Origin: Gavia stellata | Lineage: Eukaryota > Chordata > Aves > Gaviiformes > Gaviidae | DNA length: 64,000 nt | Reading direction: 5' to 3' | NCBI RefSeq assembly: GCF_030936135.1 | Contig: NC_082594.1 | Coordinates: 130,796,668 to 130,860,667 of the forward strand | In this document: one piece after another, positions 22,929 through 52,259 of the stretch | How the letters are laid out: each line of letters opens with the position of its first letter | Position numbering within the stretch: position 1 is the stretch's first letter | The notes under the pieces: model-generated | The model's input: only the letters and a program-made list of their open reading frames with translations | The model's database searches: none | What the model was told of the DNA's origin: nothing | Made by a program: the position numbers and the translations under genes

Positions 22929-25900
22929 GTGAGGCGTCTCTCCCACAGCCCTGCTCCGCTCCTTCTGCCCCCTCCTCTCCCGAGGCACGCCCGGCGGCTG
23001 CCCTCCCCTCCCCTCCGCCCGGCCGGTCGCGGTGTGAAGGGGTGTTACCTGCCCGGGAGGTAACCCCGGAGCGGAGCCGTCCGCTGAGGGAGCGCGCGCG
23101 GCCCCCAATGGCCGCCCCCGTCTCGCGGGGGGTGGGGGGGAGCGGCGGGGCCCGCGAAGTGCCCTGCGGAGCGGCTGTCTCCTTGGCGGCGGCCGGGCCC
23201 CCTGGGAGGCCGGCCTTCACCTCCCGCCCCGCCTGCCCCGAGCGCGGTGAGGGCTAAGAAGGCTGCGCTGCGAGCGGAGGCCGAGCCTGCCGCCTCCTCG
23301 GCGCCGGCTGAGGCGAATAACGCGCAGCGCTGCGTGCCTCGTCCGTACGGAGCCTTTCCCCAGCGGGAGAGCCCGCTGGCAGCGGCCGTGCTCTTCCTGG
23401 TCCCGTATCTCGGGGAGAAAAGGCCTGGAAGCAAAGCGACCCCCTGAGTAGGGTTCCCCCCAGTACGAAGCCTGCTGAGCGCTCTCAAAGACGGCCGACA
23501 AGATATCCCAGGCATAGACCAGAATCCACTATAAAAAGAAATGGTGATAGCGGCTGGGTTTCGGTGCCGGGTCACCCCACCATCTTGGGTGGGTGGAACC
23601 GAATCTCTCTGTGCCTTGACTGTAGCCCTGCAGTGAGCCAGCAGCACGGTTATGGAATAGGAACGCTGCTGCTGGCTTCTGGCTGCAACTCTTCCTTGGT
23701 AAAAGGGCCCATCCGTTGTTTTGCAGTTGAAAATACTGATGGCAAATTAAATGTGCTTCCTATTCCTCTAGCCAGTGACAAAATCCTGGTTTACATGAGG
23801 CTTTCCAAATGTCACACTTAGAATTCACTTAAAGGCAAGAAAGAAATCTTACGTGACTGGGTTCTGTATGATCTTGTACACGTGACAGATAGCTGTGACT
23901 TCGGAGTATACGCAACGTACGTATCAAGATCTATCCATCCAGTGCAGTTGCTCAAAGTGATTTCTTCCTAAGATTTTACTAGCTTCCGTCAGAGAATTTG
24001 CACTCCAGCTGGGAATAAAAGCAATTTGGTGATAGTTTTATTCATTGTAATGCAATACTTCAGCGAAGTACACTGGCTATTTGATCTAGCATCTGGCATT
24101 TCAAATGCTAATACCCCTTGATGAAGTGGAGAGGGGGTGGAAGAGGAGGAAAACCCGCTGACAGCCTGCTAAAGGTGGTTTATTAGTCCACCGCTTGTAG
24201 CACTTCAGCGAGAACCTGAGTGTAGGTTGGCATTTGCAAGTGGAAGTCTGAATAACTGAGGCAGATCCTCAGTGTCTTGTAAGTTGCTGTATTTGTGCTG
24301 ACTTTGGCACGCTGTGGGTCTGCAGCAGCTGAATGTTTGGTTTCTCCATACAGTACTTCTAAAGGCCTTTTCCATGAGCAGCAAGCATAATTATTTAATA
24401 GTGTCTATATTTAATTATTTTCTGCTTAAGAATATGTGAAGTGAGATCAGTGTCTACAGGTGTTTGAATTACCAAAAATATTGCAGATTATTTTTGCTGT
24501 GCTTGTCAGTTTATTGTGTCAAGTCTTCCTGAAAACAGTTTTTCTCTCTTGTGTGGGAGGAAAAAAATAGTCCTAGTTCTATAATCAGGGGACAAAGTGT
24601 GGCATTCAAAAATGATAAAGTACTGTGGACATCAGCTTGAGAGGATGGGGAAGGAGAAAATAAGACAATGCTGGAAAATGACTGATGGCATCAGCTGACT
24701 GTTCAAATGGGGGTTGAAGTCTTGTGTTACTATTGCAACACAAGACCTCTGTTTCCTGTAAATGCCGCCTTTCCATTTTCCAAATCAAGAGCTGTTTTCT
24801 ACAGATAGTGCTAAAACTAGGGTTCAGCCATGAACGATTGGTACTAGTTGCTTAATTTTTATACAGCTTTAGCTTAAACTTAGCTTTTATTTTGGTCTGA
24901 GTATATATTAACTGTTTTATACCTCATTAATCCAGACTTACAAAGTCTGCGGGCTTCAATGTGCTTCTGTTGTCTAAATTTTTTCCCCAGTATGACTTTG
25001 TGCATTTATCTTCCAGACACATGTGGGTACTGGTATAACACATCATCCAAAGCTGCTATAGACCAGCAGGTTACTGGACAATTCCCCTGGAGATTCATTC
25101 AGAGGCACTACGCTTCACCTCTTGCGTTTTGATACCATAATACTGTCTCTTTGAGTTCTTCAGCCCTGAAAATTCCTAGCGACGTTTTTCCCTCATGCTT
25201 TTAAATTGCTTGTTTGTGAGCTACAGCTGTGTTCCTAATTGGACATACCTGGCATTTTAAAAAGAGTGAAAGGATTACAGGATAGCCTAGTTGATATCTT
25301 TGGTTACTCTGGTGTTGACCAAAAAATATTGCATGCTATTGCTGGCCAAGTAATAAGTTGCTTTTTCTCTCTCTATTTTCTTAAAAAACCTACATTGCCT
25401 GCATCTGAAATAGATTTTTCTTTCCTTCATACGTGTATCATTGGTTACAAGGAAAGGTGGGGGTTTTAAGACTTGGAAATATTGAGGTATTGTTGAACAA
25501 TGGTACCCACATGATTTTTTTTAGAATGGAACTATACCAAGGACAACAGACGATGTAGTCAACTGGAATATCATGCTTGTTCACTCTTACTCACTAACTT
25601 AAAACATGTGACTTCTCTAGCCTTCCAGCTGGACAGGGAGAAATGGGGACCTGCTCCAGCAGAGGAAGCAGAATTAATCTAAACTTTTCAACCTTTTCTT
25701 CCTGCACAGATTAAGCCAGTAGTCACCTAAACGTCCAACATGCAAAACTGGCTTAGACTGGATCTTCTGGTTGTCATTGTTGTACCTTCTTCTATGTTCT
25801 GAAAAGGTTTTTTTGTTCTTTTTGTTGTGTTCATTCCCTCCTCCCCTTTGAAAGTGGACAGTTAAGCTTACACTAAATTCTTGGGTTTGGCCATATCTCA

Positions 25901-28900
25901 TGGCAATAAGTTCTACAGTCTCGTAAATATTTTTTGTTTGGTTACTTTATTTCATCTGTGCATTTATTTCTCCCGTTTTTGTCAAATTCTCCCAAAGTTA
26001 AACACCCCCACTTCTTAGGAAGATTGACCATTTGCTGCTAACTTTTTAGACTTCCATATATTATGTGGCTGTTACAACAAGCTTTGCTTTATAAGGTCTG
26101 TCTTTACTGAAATGATAAACTTACTCTGAAAACCAATAAGATGTATATGGATAAATCCTGAAAGTCATAGTCTAACAGACTTTGTTACTATCGCTTAACC
26201 AAATGGCAGATGAAGATCAGTTTTAGCTGCTGAATTAATTTTCTTGGTTCATCAACTCAAATACGCCTCTGAGCTTGTGTAACAGTAAATTTCAGTGTCA
26301 CTGCTCACTCTCTTCAGAAATAATTTGTCTGGCAGTGATCTAATACATGCATGGTGCCTGTTGACAGTTATTTAATTTTGTCATCGTTTACAGCATTTTG
26401 GAGAGTCCGTTGTGGGCGTCTTAAAATGTTCAATCAGAAGTAATCGGAAAGTACTGAAACTAGTATGGGAAGCTGCCATCATGGCCCCATTTTTATAGCA
26501 CTGGGCTTTCTGCATTAGCTGTCTGACATCTGTTTGATCCTGAGAAGAATAGTTTTGAAGACCATTGCTACCCCAGTGAGCCGAGACTCGTCCTGCTGAA
26601 CGGTTAAATGAACTAAAGTGTCTGCCAAAAATAGACCCATTGCAGATGCAAACACTTAAGAGAGAAGCGGTGTTCCTAGAGGATATCTCTGTAGTGTGAA
26701 AGTCTTACCTTTGTCCTTCTTAATCAGTTGAAGATCGCTCACATTGTAAGGATTCTCATGGCCAAGTTGAAACGCTGGTGTGTTTCAGCTGACCGGTCTG
26801 TCCAACTAACTCTTTCTGCCGGATGGCGTCCCAAGAAATATGCCAAAATCTGCACTGTGAAGATGTAGCGTTCCCCTCGCTGTGTTCTGTTGTTAGGATG
26901 CTATAGGCTATGTTTGCTTCCTGGAGTGGTTTGTTGTTTAAGACTACGTAAAAGATAGGTGATCTGAATGTCTGTGCTGCTGGTCAGCATTCTGTGCCCT
27001 AAGCGTGAAGAGCAGTGGTTGGGATGCTCAAGTGTGATGAGGGATAGGAAGGTTATGGGAAAAGGTATTAGCTTTATAGAGAGAAAACTGTACCTTTATT
27101 AGAGTAGTTTATTATAGCTGGACAAAAGCTTTCAGGTATGCAAATTTCCTTTAACGGCCTGAAGAATGACTTGACTGGTTTTTAATATTCTAGCAAAGAA
27201 ACTGCATGTTTCAAGAAGTTCAGTTAGCGGGACAAATATTTGGTTGCTCTCATTATTACACTATATCATTATTTTCTTTCTCACTATGAAAGTAATACCT
27301 TAAAAAGCAGCTCTTCAGAAAAAAACTGAAATGGTATTTCTGGCTAAATGCAGATAACATTGGTAAGGACTTCTAAAAAGGCAATTCTATTATGTGACTT
27401 TCCTCTAGATCCTTGAAATCTTGAGGGTTTTGTTATCGTGAGATAAAGTTGCATCACCTTGTAGATATTCAGACAACCACCACAATATGTAGTTTAAACA
27501 ATACTAAAATTTAGTATGTTTGAAGGGGTCTGGCTTTTCTAAAGAAGCTGTAAATACTTCAGGTAATTGAACATAAAATCTCCAAATGTGGCTTAACTTA
27601 AAGATGAAGTTTTCCATTACAGGAAAAGTCGACCTCAACTTGATTTCCTTTTACTGGAATCCAATGCCAATATGTGGGTTGTGATTCCAACCAGGTGTTT
27701 CATTATACCAACGTGCTGTAAAAGAGTCTTTCTATCTGGTAGGGGTATTAGAGCTTTCTCAAAGACATTCATGCAAGCATGCTCTTCAAACTAGCAGTCA
27801 AATACCTCACATAATAAACTGAAGATTCCATAATATCCCAACTTTCAAGACTGCTCTGAATGTTAAGTGTAATGATGAAATGCTTATTCCAAACTTGTGC
27901 TCAGTGTTTTAGCTATTACATTTAGGGACAAGGGGTTAGGCAGTGGTGAGGCTCGTAGAGGAGCTGGTGTGTTTTAATGAGCCCAAATTACTAATATGTT
28001 TCTGCATGTAAAACTGAGCCTGACTTACAAATCTAGCAATAGTTGTTTTATGAAATCGCACACCTTTTGTCTGTTAAGGTAAGAATCGTCAACTATTCAG
28101 AAGTTTCTCTGTTGAACTGTAGTGAAGTTGGCTGCTGTAATTGCTTACAGCTTTGTGTTCATCTCATTTTGATGTCTATCATCTTAAAGGTTAGAGCAAC
28201 AAAAAGTATTTCAAGTAACGATGCCAAATGCACCTAAAAGTAGAGTGACTTTAATAAAAGCAAGGGTGGATTTTAGCTCTGCAGTAATGTTAGTGAGGTT
28301 AATGAAAATGTTGCTAGTCTAGAGGAAATGACTGAGCATTGCACTAAGCAGATGGCTGCAGAATTTTTCAGCCCTAGCAGCTACATGACGGTATCAGGAT
28401 AAGAAAAGAAGGCCGCTGTGGGACACAGAAATTAATATTGTATTAGTATTCTGTGTTATAGCTTGGATCTCAGTTGCATTAGATCTTTCTTTTGTGTGAA
28501 AGTCTATCAAGCCAAAGAAAGGGTAGGATGTATAGCAGGCTGAAAGGAATGTCAAATTTTTTGCAATAGGAAACTTGTGAAGCAGTGTAGTGAGTAAGAA
28601 ATAGGGGGAGGCTCATCCGTTTCCACCTCTAGAGCTCCTCTGGAGAAGCCTTCTGGGCTGAGAGGAAAGAAGCGGTGTGGAAACCCCTATTATGGAAAAC
28701 ACTGTAGCATATAGCCAGTCAGCTGATGATGATTTTTTTTTTTTTTTTCACATGGCCAATGTGGCTTTCTCTGGCAACAGGAGTATTTTAACTGATAAAA
28801 GTAGGATCTTTATCACTTCTAGATATAGCGTGATAACTGCATTTGAAGTCAGAAGGCCGGGTATCTACTGAGCTGATCAAATCTTCAGTGGGTCAAAGCA

Positions 28901-29629
28901 GTTATACCATGAATGCCTTGCCGGTCTTTCTATCTAGATTTATTGCTGCTGCTAACTTCTCGGTCAAGTTCAAACACAACTTTTTTTCTAGTCTTGTTCT
29001 GGGCTGACTGGAGGAATCTGCCAAGTTTCTGAATAAAAGCTTGGGTGCTTGAGTAACAATTTGCGGTGGTGGCGCTTCTTGCATGGACAGACTTCACACT
29101 CCGTCTTTGTGGTAGGGGAGAGTTTCTTACGCTGTATATATGTATTAAATACAAATATATTTTACATATGTTTAGCTTGTGTGTAAGGCATGACGTTTGC
29201 TTGAAGTATCAGGCTTGTATGTATTGGCATACCCCCAGGTAAGTCCCCATCTGTTCTGAGGAAGAAGGCAGTAGGAGCTCTTGTTGGGCTTCGTGAATTG
29301 CCATGTTGCACAGTCTCCCATTGTGGCCATTGTGTGCTGTGCTGACAGTGGCAGCATAATTCTATTTCCTATCTTTTTTTCTTGAATACACCTGGATTTA
29401 CCTGTACATGTGCTGAGTAGCAAGCCTCATGTGAGAGGAAGGAGCTTTATAGCACCCAAGAAACAAGTTGCATGAAAGATGAATTGTTTTGGGTGGTTGC
29501 AGATGGATCCACAATATGTAGCTGAGCATCACTTAAGCAGATTCCTGACCTATCGAGAGCAGAGGTGGCCTCAAAGTGCCCTGTGGCAACTGGAATTGTA
29601 TGAATAATTAAACAGAAGAATATTACGAA

Positions 29630-30482
29630 GTTGGAAGGTGTTTGATATAGCAGAGGTTTGTGCTGCTGTACAGAGGGACCTCAACAGACTGGAAAAATAA
29701 GCTGACAGGAATCTCATGAAGTTTGACAAAGGGAAATGTCAAGTCCTGCCTGTGGGGAGGAATAACCACATGCCCTGCTACAGGCTGGGGACTGGCTGGC
29801 TGTAAAGTGGCTTTGTAGAAAAGGACTAGAGGTCCTGGTGGACACTACGTTGAATGTGAGCTGGCAAGGTGTCCTTGTGGCAAAGAAGGCCAGCGCTATC
29901 CTGTGCTGCATGAGGAAGAATGCTGCCAGCAGGTTCAGGGAGGTGGTTTTTCCCCTCGATTAAGCTCTGGGGAAACCACATCTGGAATGCTGTGTCTGGT
30001 TCTGGGTTCTCCAGTAGAAGGCAGGCATGGGCTTAATGGAGTGGGTCCAGAAAACAGCCACAAAGACGGTTAAAGGTTTGGAGCATCTTTCATGTGAGGA
30101 GAGGCTGAGAGAGCTGGGATTATATAGCCTCGTTAAGAGAAGGCTCAGAGAATCTTATTGTAAAGTATACAAATACCTAGTGGGAGGGAGCAAAGAAGGT
30201 GGAGCCGGACTCTTCTCAGCGGAATCTACTGAAGTAACAAGAAGCAATGGGCATAAACTGAAATACAGGGAATTCCCTTTAAACATAAGAAAATGTGTTT
30301 TACGGTAAGGTTGACTGAACACCGGAACTCTCAGGTTGCCCAGAGAGCTGTGTGGTCTCCGTCCTTGGAGATAACCAAAACCCAGCTGGACGTGGCCCTG
30401 AGCAGCCTGCTCTCGCTTGCTTTGAGCAGGGGGTTCGACCTAGATATCTCCAGAGGTGCCTTCCAACCTCAGTGATTCTGTT
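29630..30482 (+). mobile_element. CR1 LINE fragment, diverged, sense
   Basis: It begins near gaaggtgtttg and agagggacctcaacagactg (compare the intact copy at 12285-13240 read on its own strand). It passes through TVKGLEHLSCEERLRELGLY-like coding sequence at about 30060-30120 and ends in ccttccaacctcagtgattc. It has many stops and indels, so it is older than the copy in NAA50 intron 1. Confidence 0.85.
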
Positions 30483-31089
30483 GTTTGGTGACTGAGAACT
30501 CTGGGGTAATTTTCCCCACTGTATTATAGTAAAATTATAACTCTGCACGGGATGAAGGAGCAGATTTCCTGAGAATACTATTTGGCTTCCCTTCCAAGTG
30601 ACCTGTGTTAGAGTTCTGAGCACGCGGTTTCTTCTAGGGCAATATCCCGGATTCTAGATGCAGAAATGCTGCTGAACTTCTGCATTTGTCTAGTAACTTC
30701 AGCACTGTATTTTTTTACTACTTCCTCTTAAAAATATCAGCTGTTGGAAGGGGAAGTATAAAGTGTCCAAGTTACAGGAAATCTGTGGCAGTGATTATCC
30801 CGTTATTTATGAGGCCTTTGCAACACATCCTCGTACAGCTGGACACTGGGACTTATGCACTGTGCCAAAGTCTGCTCGGGTGAACACAGTAAATGTTGGC
30901 AGTCTTGATTCTAAAGCATGACTTAAATGCGATGCTAAGCTGATTGCCCAGTGTGGTTTGTGATCTTTACTATCCTGTAACGTCTAGGTTTTTACTAAGA
31001 AGAGGAGGAGGCATTCTCTTTGGAAAACTTTATTTGGCTACGTTTAATTGTGTATGCCTGTTAAGCTTTCCTGGATGTTGAACGTAAGG

Positions 31090-31222
31090 GCTGACATCCA
31101 CGTGTGGATGAGGCGCTTAGGGATGTGGTTTAGTGGTGGACTTAGCAGAGTTAGGTTTATGGTTGGACTTGATGATGTAAAAGGTCTTTTCCAACCTAAA
31201 TGATTCTATGATTCTATATTCT
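31090..31222 (+). mobile_element. CR1 3'-end fragment
   Basis: Short 3' tail: ggttggacttgatgatgtaa, aaggtcttttccaaccta and the repeated attctatg octamer typical of CR1 termini. Confidence 0.85.
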
Positions 31223-34200
31223 GACTCGATTTTTCTACCCTAGGAAGTCAAAACGCATTAGTCTGTTTCAGCTGTAGTAAAAGCTATGACCTTAGTTCAA
31301 AGTTACTCCAGCAGAATGAATCCTAGTACTGGTGACTTACTAACGTAGTGCTGCTGCTTCTGAATTGCTGGTCTTGTGCTATTTGCTACAGTTTTGGTTG
31401 GTATATTCAAGCTTTCGCGCCAATTTGATGTGTCACTAATCCTAGAACTTGCAGAGATAGTCTTGAGAAGTTGTGAAGACTGCAGGGAACTCTTCAACTC
31501 ATGCAGCTTCTTGAGGGAGAGCCCGCATAGCTGCTTGTCTTTCCTACGATGCACAGGACAGCATCAGAGCCTGTCGGTCTTCGACAGCAGATTCTAGCAG
31601 CTGTCACTCAAGGCAGCACATCAGTCTGCCTCGCTAAGGTGTTGGATGCTGTGCAGTTGCATCGATGCTTCTGCTAACTAGGGGAAGGGGTTCCTATGTT
31701 AGCAGCGGCAAGCCCCACAAGACTCGCTATTTTGGCAAGTATCAGTACCTGTTCTACGTACTCAGGAGGTTAGTATTGCGGTGGCTTCAGTGCCTCCCTG
31801 TGCAGTCTCTTGTTAAAGGGTTTTTCTGTTAAGCTGTTCCAGAATGGAATATGCGCTCACCTGGATATATTACACGGGAGGACTGGTGGGTAAACTGGTT
31901 CCAGCAGAAAGCATGCATCTCTTTCTCAAGGATTTTTATGTAGTAGCATGCACCACTTGGGACATGGGGATTATTGGCTTTGTAGGAGGTCCTTCCTACG
32001 CATGCTGAAGGCTGCTTTTAATTTCTTACGCTCGGCCCTGTGCAGTGAGGAGGGCAGAGATGGGAGTTCAGCGGGGCTGTAGGTAGCTGGGTTTGCTATT
32101 GCGGCATTCCTCGGTGCTGGTGGGAGCCAGCGAGACTGATGACTCATCAAGTCAGGTGGTTGTGCCTCTGCTGTGTGTCGGGAATCTCTTTCCCCTCTGC
32201 AGCAGGCTTTCTCATCCCTCTGTGTAGGGGCACTGGAAGGACAATTATTTCCTAAGTGGTGGTGCTTAACTGCCGAATTCTGGCTTTGCTTCATTGGGCC
32301 TGTGGGTTTTTGTTACTCCCTGTTTCTGCAAAATAAGGTAAGAATCTGTATTTATATGATAAAACAGTCATGGATCTTCATCCTTGCTGTAAGAAGGCTC
32401 CTTTTAAAAATGTCACTGGAGTCTTAATTTTTAAGAGATCTTTGTGGTAAGGCAGTGCATCATGTAAATTCAGGGACTGATCAAATGTTTGAAGCAGAAT
32501 CTGGGAAATGTAATAGAAAACAGGTTTCTCTGGCATGGAGAGTGGGATAGTTACATTTTTGGGGCTACTGTGTAGCCAAATTGCTGTGCTGGGGAGAAAT
32601 CAAGATGGAAAACTCTGGTCATTGGCCCTTTCTTGATTAAATATGACTATAAAATTTCTTTAATAAATCACCTTTCAGTCAGGGTTCATTCTGCAGCAAG
32701 TAGTATTTTGATTTCTGGCACTGTTAGGCAGAATATGACCATGTTCGAGCTTAAGAGCATGTTTAAAATAATTGTTGAACTGCTTAAGATGAGGAAGATT
32801 CCTGTTTGTAAAGGATACTAGATGTGTCTTTGCTCATAAGGGAATTAAAATTAAGCTAATACCCTGTGTAGGTGTGCTAGTGGGCTTTGTAGGAGTGGAT
32901 GGCATGTAGTGCCTAATAACCTGTGTTGGCGAGAGGCCCGTGAAAGGCCATAGGAACTCGGCAGATTTCTAAAATGGCTAGCTACCGTGGCTTCTGGGGT
33001 GAGTACGTACTGCCTGCACACACATAATGTTATGCTTAGCAAATCCTGACGTGCTTTAGGGAATTTCGTTTTATCTGAGTACTAACAATGAAGACATTTA
33101 ACAGTGTAGGTAGGTAAGGCAACATTTCTGCCCTCAAGGACTTTTCCATCTAAAATGAAAGTCTGTAATGCTAATACACAAGCTATGCAGAGACAAATAA
33201 CAGCATTTTTTTTCCCTTAATTTGTATTCAATGATAAAGATGTGCAGTCCCTTAAAAAAGACGTCAGCTTGGCTGGGTGAGCACTGGATTTTTAGACTGT
33301 GTGTACTTTGTTTGGAGGTGTATAGGAGATGGAGCAAAGAAAGGTGAGGAGGAAATCACAGCATCTTTAACACTTGTGATATTAAGTAGGTGTGTGTTGA
33401 AAAGCATTTGTTGCAGATGCTAAAGATCGGGACAAAGACAGGGTTTATTGGCATGTTGCTAGGTGGTCTTCTAGCAGAGGAATCCCATTCCCTTCTAGTT
33501 GGCTTGGCCAGTAAGTGGGGAGGGTGGCTGTAGGAAGAGAGAAAGAGGGAGCAGAGCAGCCACAGGAACAAGAGAGGCGGGTGCTGGGTGTCAGGCTGTG
33601 TTTTAACTGCAGAATGACTGTTCTGAGGTTCTTATTTGTGTCTGTAACAGATAAACAGTCGCTTCAAGTGGTGGTCAGCTGACCTGCAGGTTTTGGATAG
33701 GAAGAAAAGTTAATTTAAATTGAAACTGGCCAGTGTTCTTCCTGCTTTTCCTTGCCTTTGTAAATTGACTCTTTCATTTGGGACCCTGTACTGTCTAATT
33801 GCCAAACAGCGTCACTAATTCAGTTATGAGAATTAGGTTTAGCTCTTTCTTTATTGTGCTTCTATAGAAGATTTTGGTAGTAGGACTCTAGAGACTGTTA
33901 TGTATCATGGTATGCTGAAGTAAATGTTTTGGGTGGATTTATAAGACCAGCTGCTTTTCTCAGTATGAACAGTAATTGTGCTTGAGTTTTGCAATGCTTT
34001 TAATTGTTAAAAGCAAAAAAGATGAGGTAGTTATGTTAGTCTGATCAGAACCAGCTCTTACCAGCGGCTCAGGAACTGCAGATTGCTTTGCGAGGACCTC
34101 CCTTCTGCCATTTGTCAGAGGAGACTTTTGAGAAATAAGCAGTGAAATTGAAATTGTCTTCTGGGCCTAAACAACAGGCAGCTTAAAGGATAAACTATCA

Positions 34201-35848
34201 TTATGGAGAGCAGAGGGATCTAACAGATATCTGACTTAGCCTTTGAGCTCGAGAGCAGTTAGCATAGCAGTTCCACTCCGGGCTGGTGGTGACTGAGTCA
34301 TGATCAACCGTTGGGGTGGCTGTTGTGAAATGAATCAATGGTAGCCATCTTACACAATCCACTTCAGCAGGACATGGAGCCTACAAGAAGCTATTCCTTC
34401 AGGATGAGTTTGGAGTCATTGGAGATCCTTTTCTTACAGAGCAGAGCCACCGGTTTAAAGCATTTAGATTGGTAAAGAGGCTGAGGGGCAGAGGATTTGC
34501 AGTATAGTATTAAAAAGCTGGAAAACAGTCACAAGTTTTTAAGAATAGCAGATGTCAGCTACCTACTGCTTCTGAAGAACAGGAAGAAAAGCATGCTTTA
34601 ATGATGGTGGAAGGGGTGGTAATGTAGTTGTCTTCCTCACTGTACATGGGGCAGGTTTTCAAGCCTGAATATGCTTCTTTATTTGCTGCCTTGCAGAAGG
34701 TGCCGGGTTAGGTTAAACTTCTGGCAAGGACTGTGAAGGTCCACAGACGCCTTGCATAGTTCACATCACCAAACCATGGGCTTCTGCTGGGTAGGCCCTG
34801 GTGACAGGCAGAGAGCATTGTATGCTGGGGCTGCCATACCGCATCTTTCACCAACGCTGTGTCATAAATGTGTCAATACAGCAGGAATGGGTAGAGAGTC
34901 GCCTTACAGTTCTTTAACACTGATCAGTTTCCAAGGTAACGCAAAGCATGATAAGGGCTGACAAAGCAAAACTATTAAGTACTCTTATCAGCACCAGAAG
35001 CAGGACAGCCCAACTGTTGATTACAGGACAAATGGGGATCGAGGAGGTCTGTTTCTAAAACAGCTTTTCCTGTGCCAGTTTTTTATATTCTCTAAACAGT
35101 TACTGGCAAGAGGGGGTCAGTGTTTAACTGTTGCAAGCCGGGGTATTTGGCCATTATTCAGCACAATTTTTCTATAATGCTGCACGGGTTTCAGTGAGAG
35201 CAAAGACTGCATCATACCTAGCTGTGAGGCATATAGAGAGGACTCACATGTTTGAGCGCTGGTGCTTGTGAAAATGTATGTTTCTTCCTCTGAACACTGA
35301 TTCAGCAGCTTGAGATAGCAAAAACGGAATTTTCACAATTAATATTTGTAGTTTTGCTTTTTAGAGACTGGTGGCAGTGAAGCAGACCCGGAACATTCTC
35401 TTGCTCACTTAGAATCATGGAAAACTCCATATTTTGAAGGAGGCTAGATGACATGTGGAAGACAGAAGAGCTTCTCCATTGTTTAAATATCCTGTTATTA
35501 GGGTTGAAAAGAGTCCAGTGGTGTTACAGCGTTTTTGGAGTGTAACTGTTTCAGTGCTGTTTTGTGGAACATATTATGGAGGGATAGTCCACCCCTGTGT
35601 TTCTGCAGTAGGGGATGTTAGTTCTTTTGTTTGTTTAAATGAGTTACTTTTTAACTTTTTATAGCTTTAAAGTCAGTGTGGTTACGGTGCTTCAGGCTGT
35701 ATGAGTTCAGAATTCTTCAGTTCCGAATCCTTTCTAACTGGAAACAAGGAGAGAGCAGAGGGGAGGAAGAGGAGGAACTTATTACTATGTGTGTATTCTT
35801 CAGAACTGACTCTTTTCTTTTTGCCTTCTGTACAGTTGAACAGGCAAA

Positions 35849-52259
<16,411 letters not shown>

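Larger units (their letters stand above)
21500..23450. promoter_or_regulatory. CpG island spanning the NAA50 and ATP6V1A 5' ends
   Basis: Very high G+C with abundant undepleted CpG, in contrast to the AT-rich flanks. It covers the NAA50 start codon at 22228 and the ATP6V1A non-coding exon ending at 22928. Long ORFs here are GC-rich shadows, not genes. Boundaries are by eye. Confidence 0.9.
22929..35835 (+). other. ATP6V1A: ATP6V1A intron 1 (12.9 kb)
   Basis: From donor gtgagg to acceptor tgtacag. The first 500 bp belong to the CpG island. It carries CR1 fragments at about 29630-30482 and 31090-31222. No other gene or RNA was recognised. Confidence 0.85.

Noticed and set aside
21470-23647. 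Many long ORFs on both strands (up to 331 codons) in the CpG island
   Set aside because: Stop codons are rare in such GC-rich DNA. The products are Pro/Arg/Gly-Ala-rich with no domain, and they overlap each other in several frames. Real exon boundaries (NAA50 exon 1, ATP6V1A exon 1) explain the region.
30420-30445. tRNA-like ggttcga word
   Set aside because: It belongs to the CR1 tail (a variant of gggttggacctagatgatct); no cloverleaf around it.
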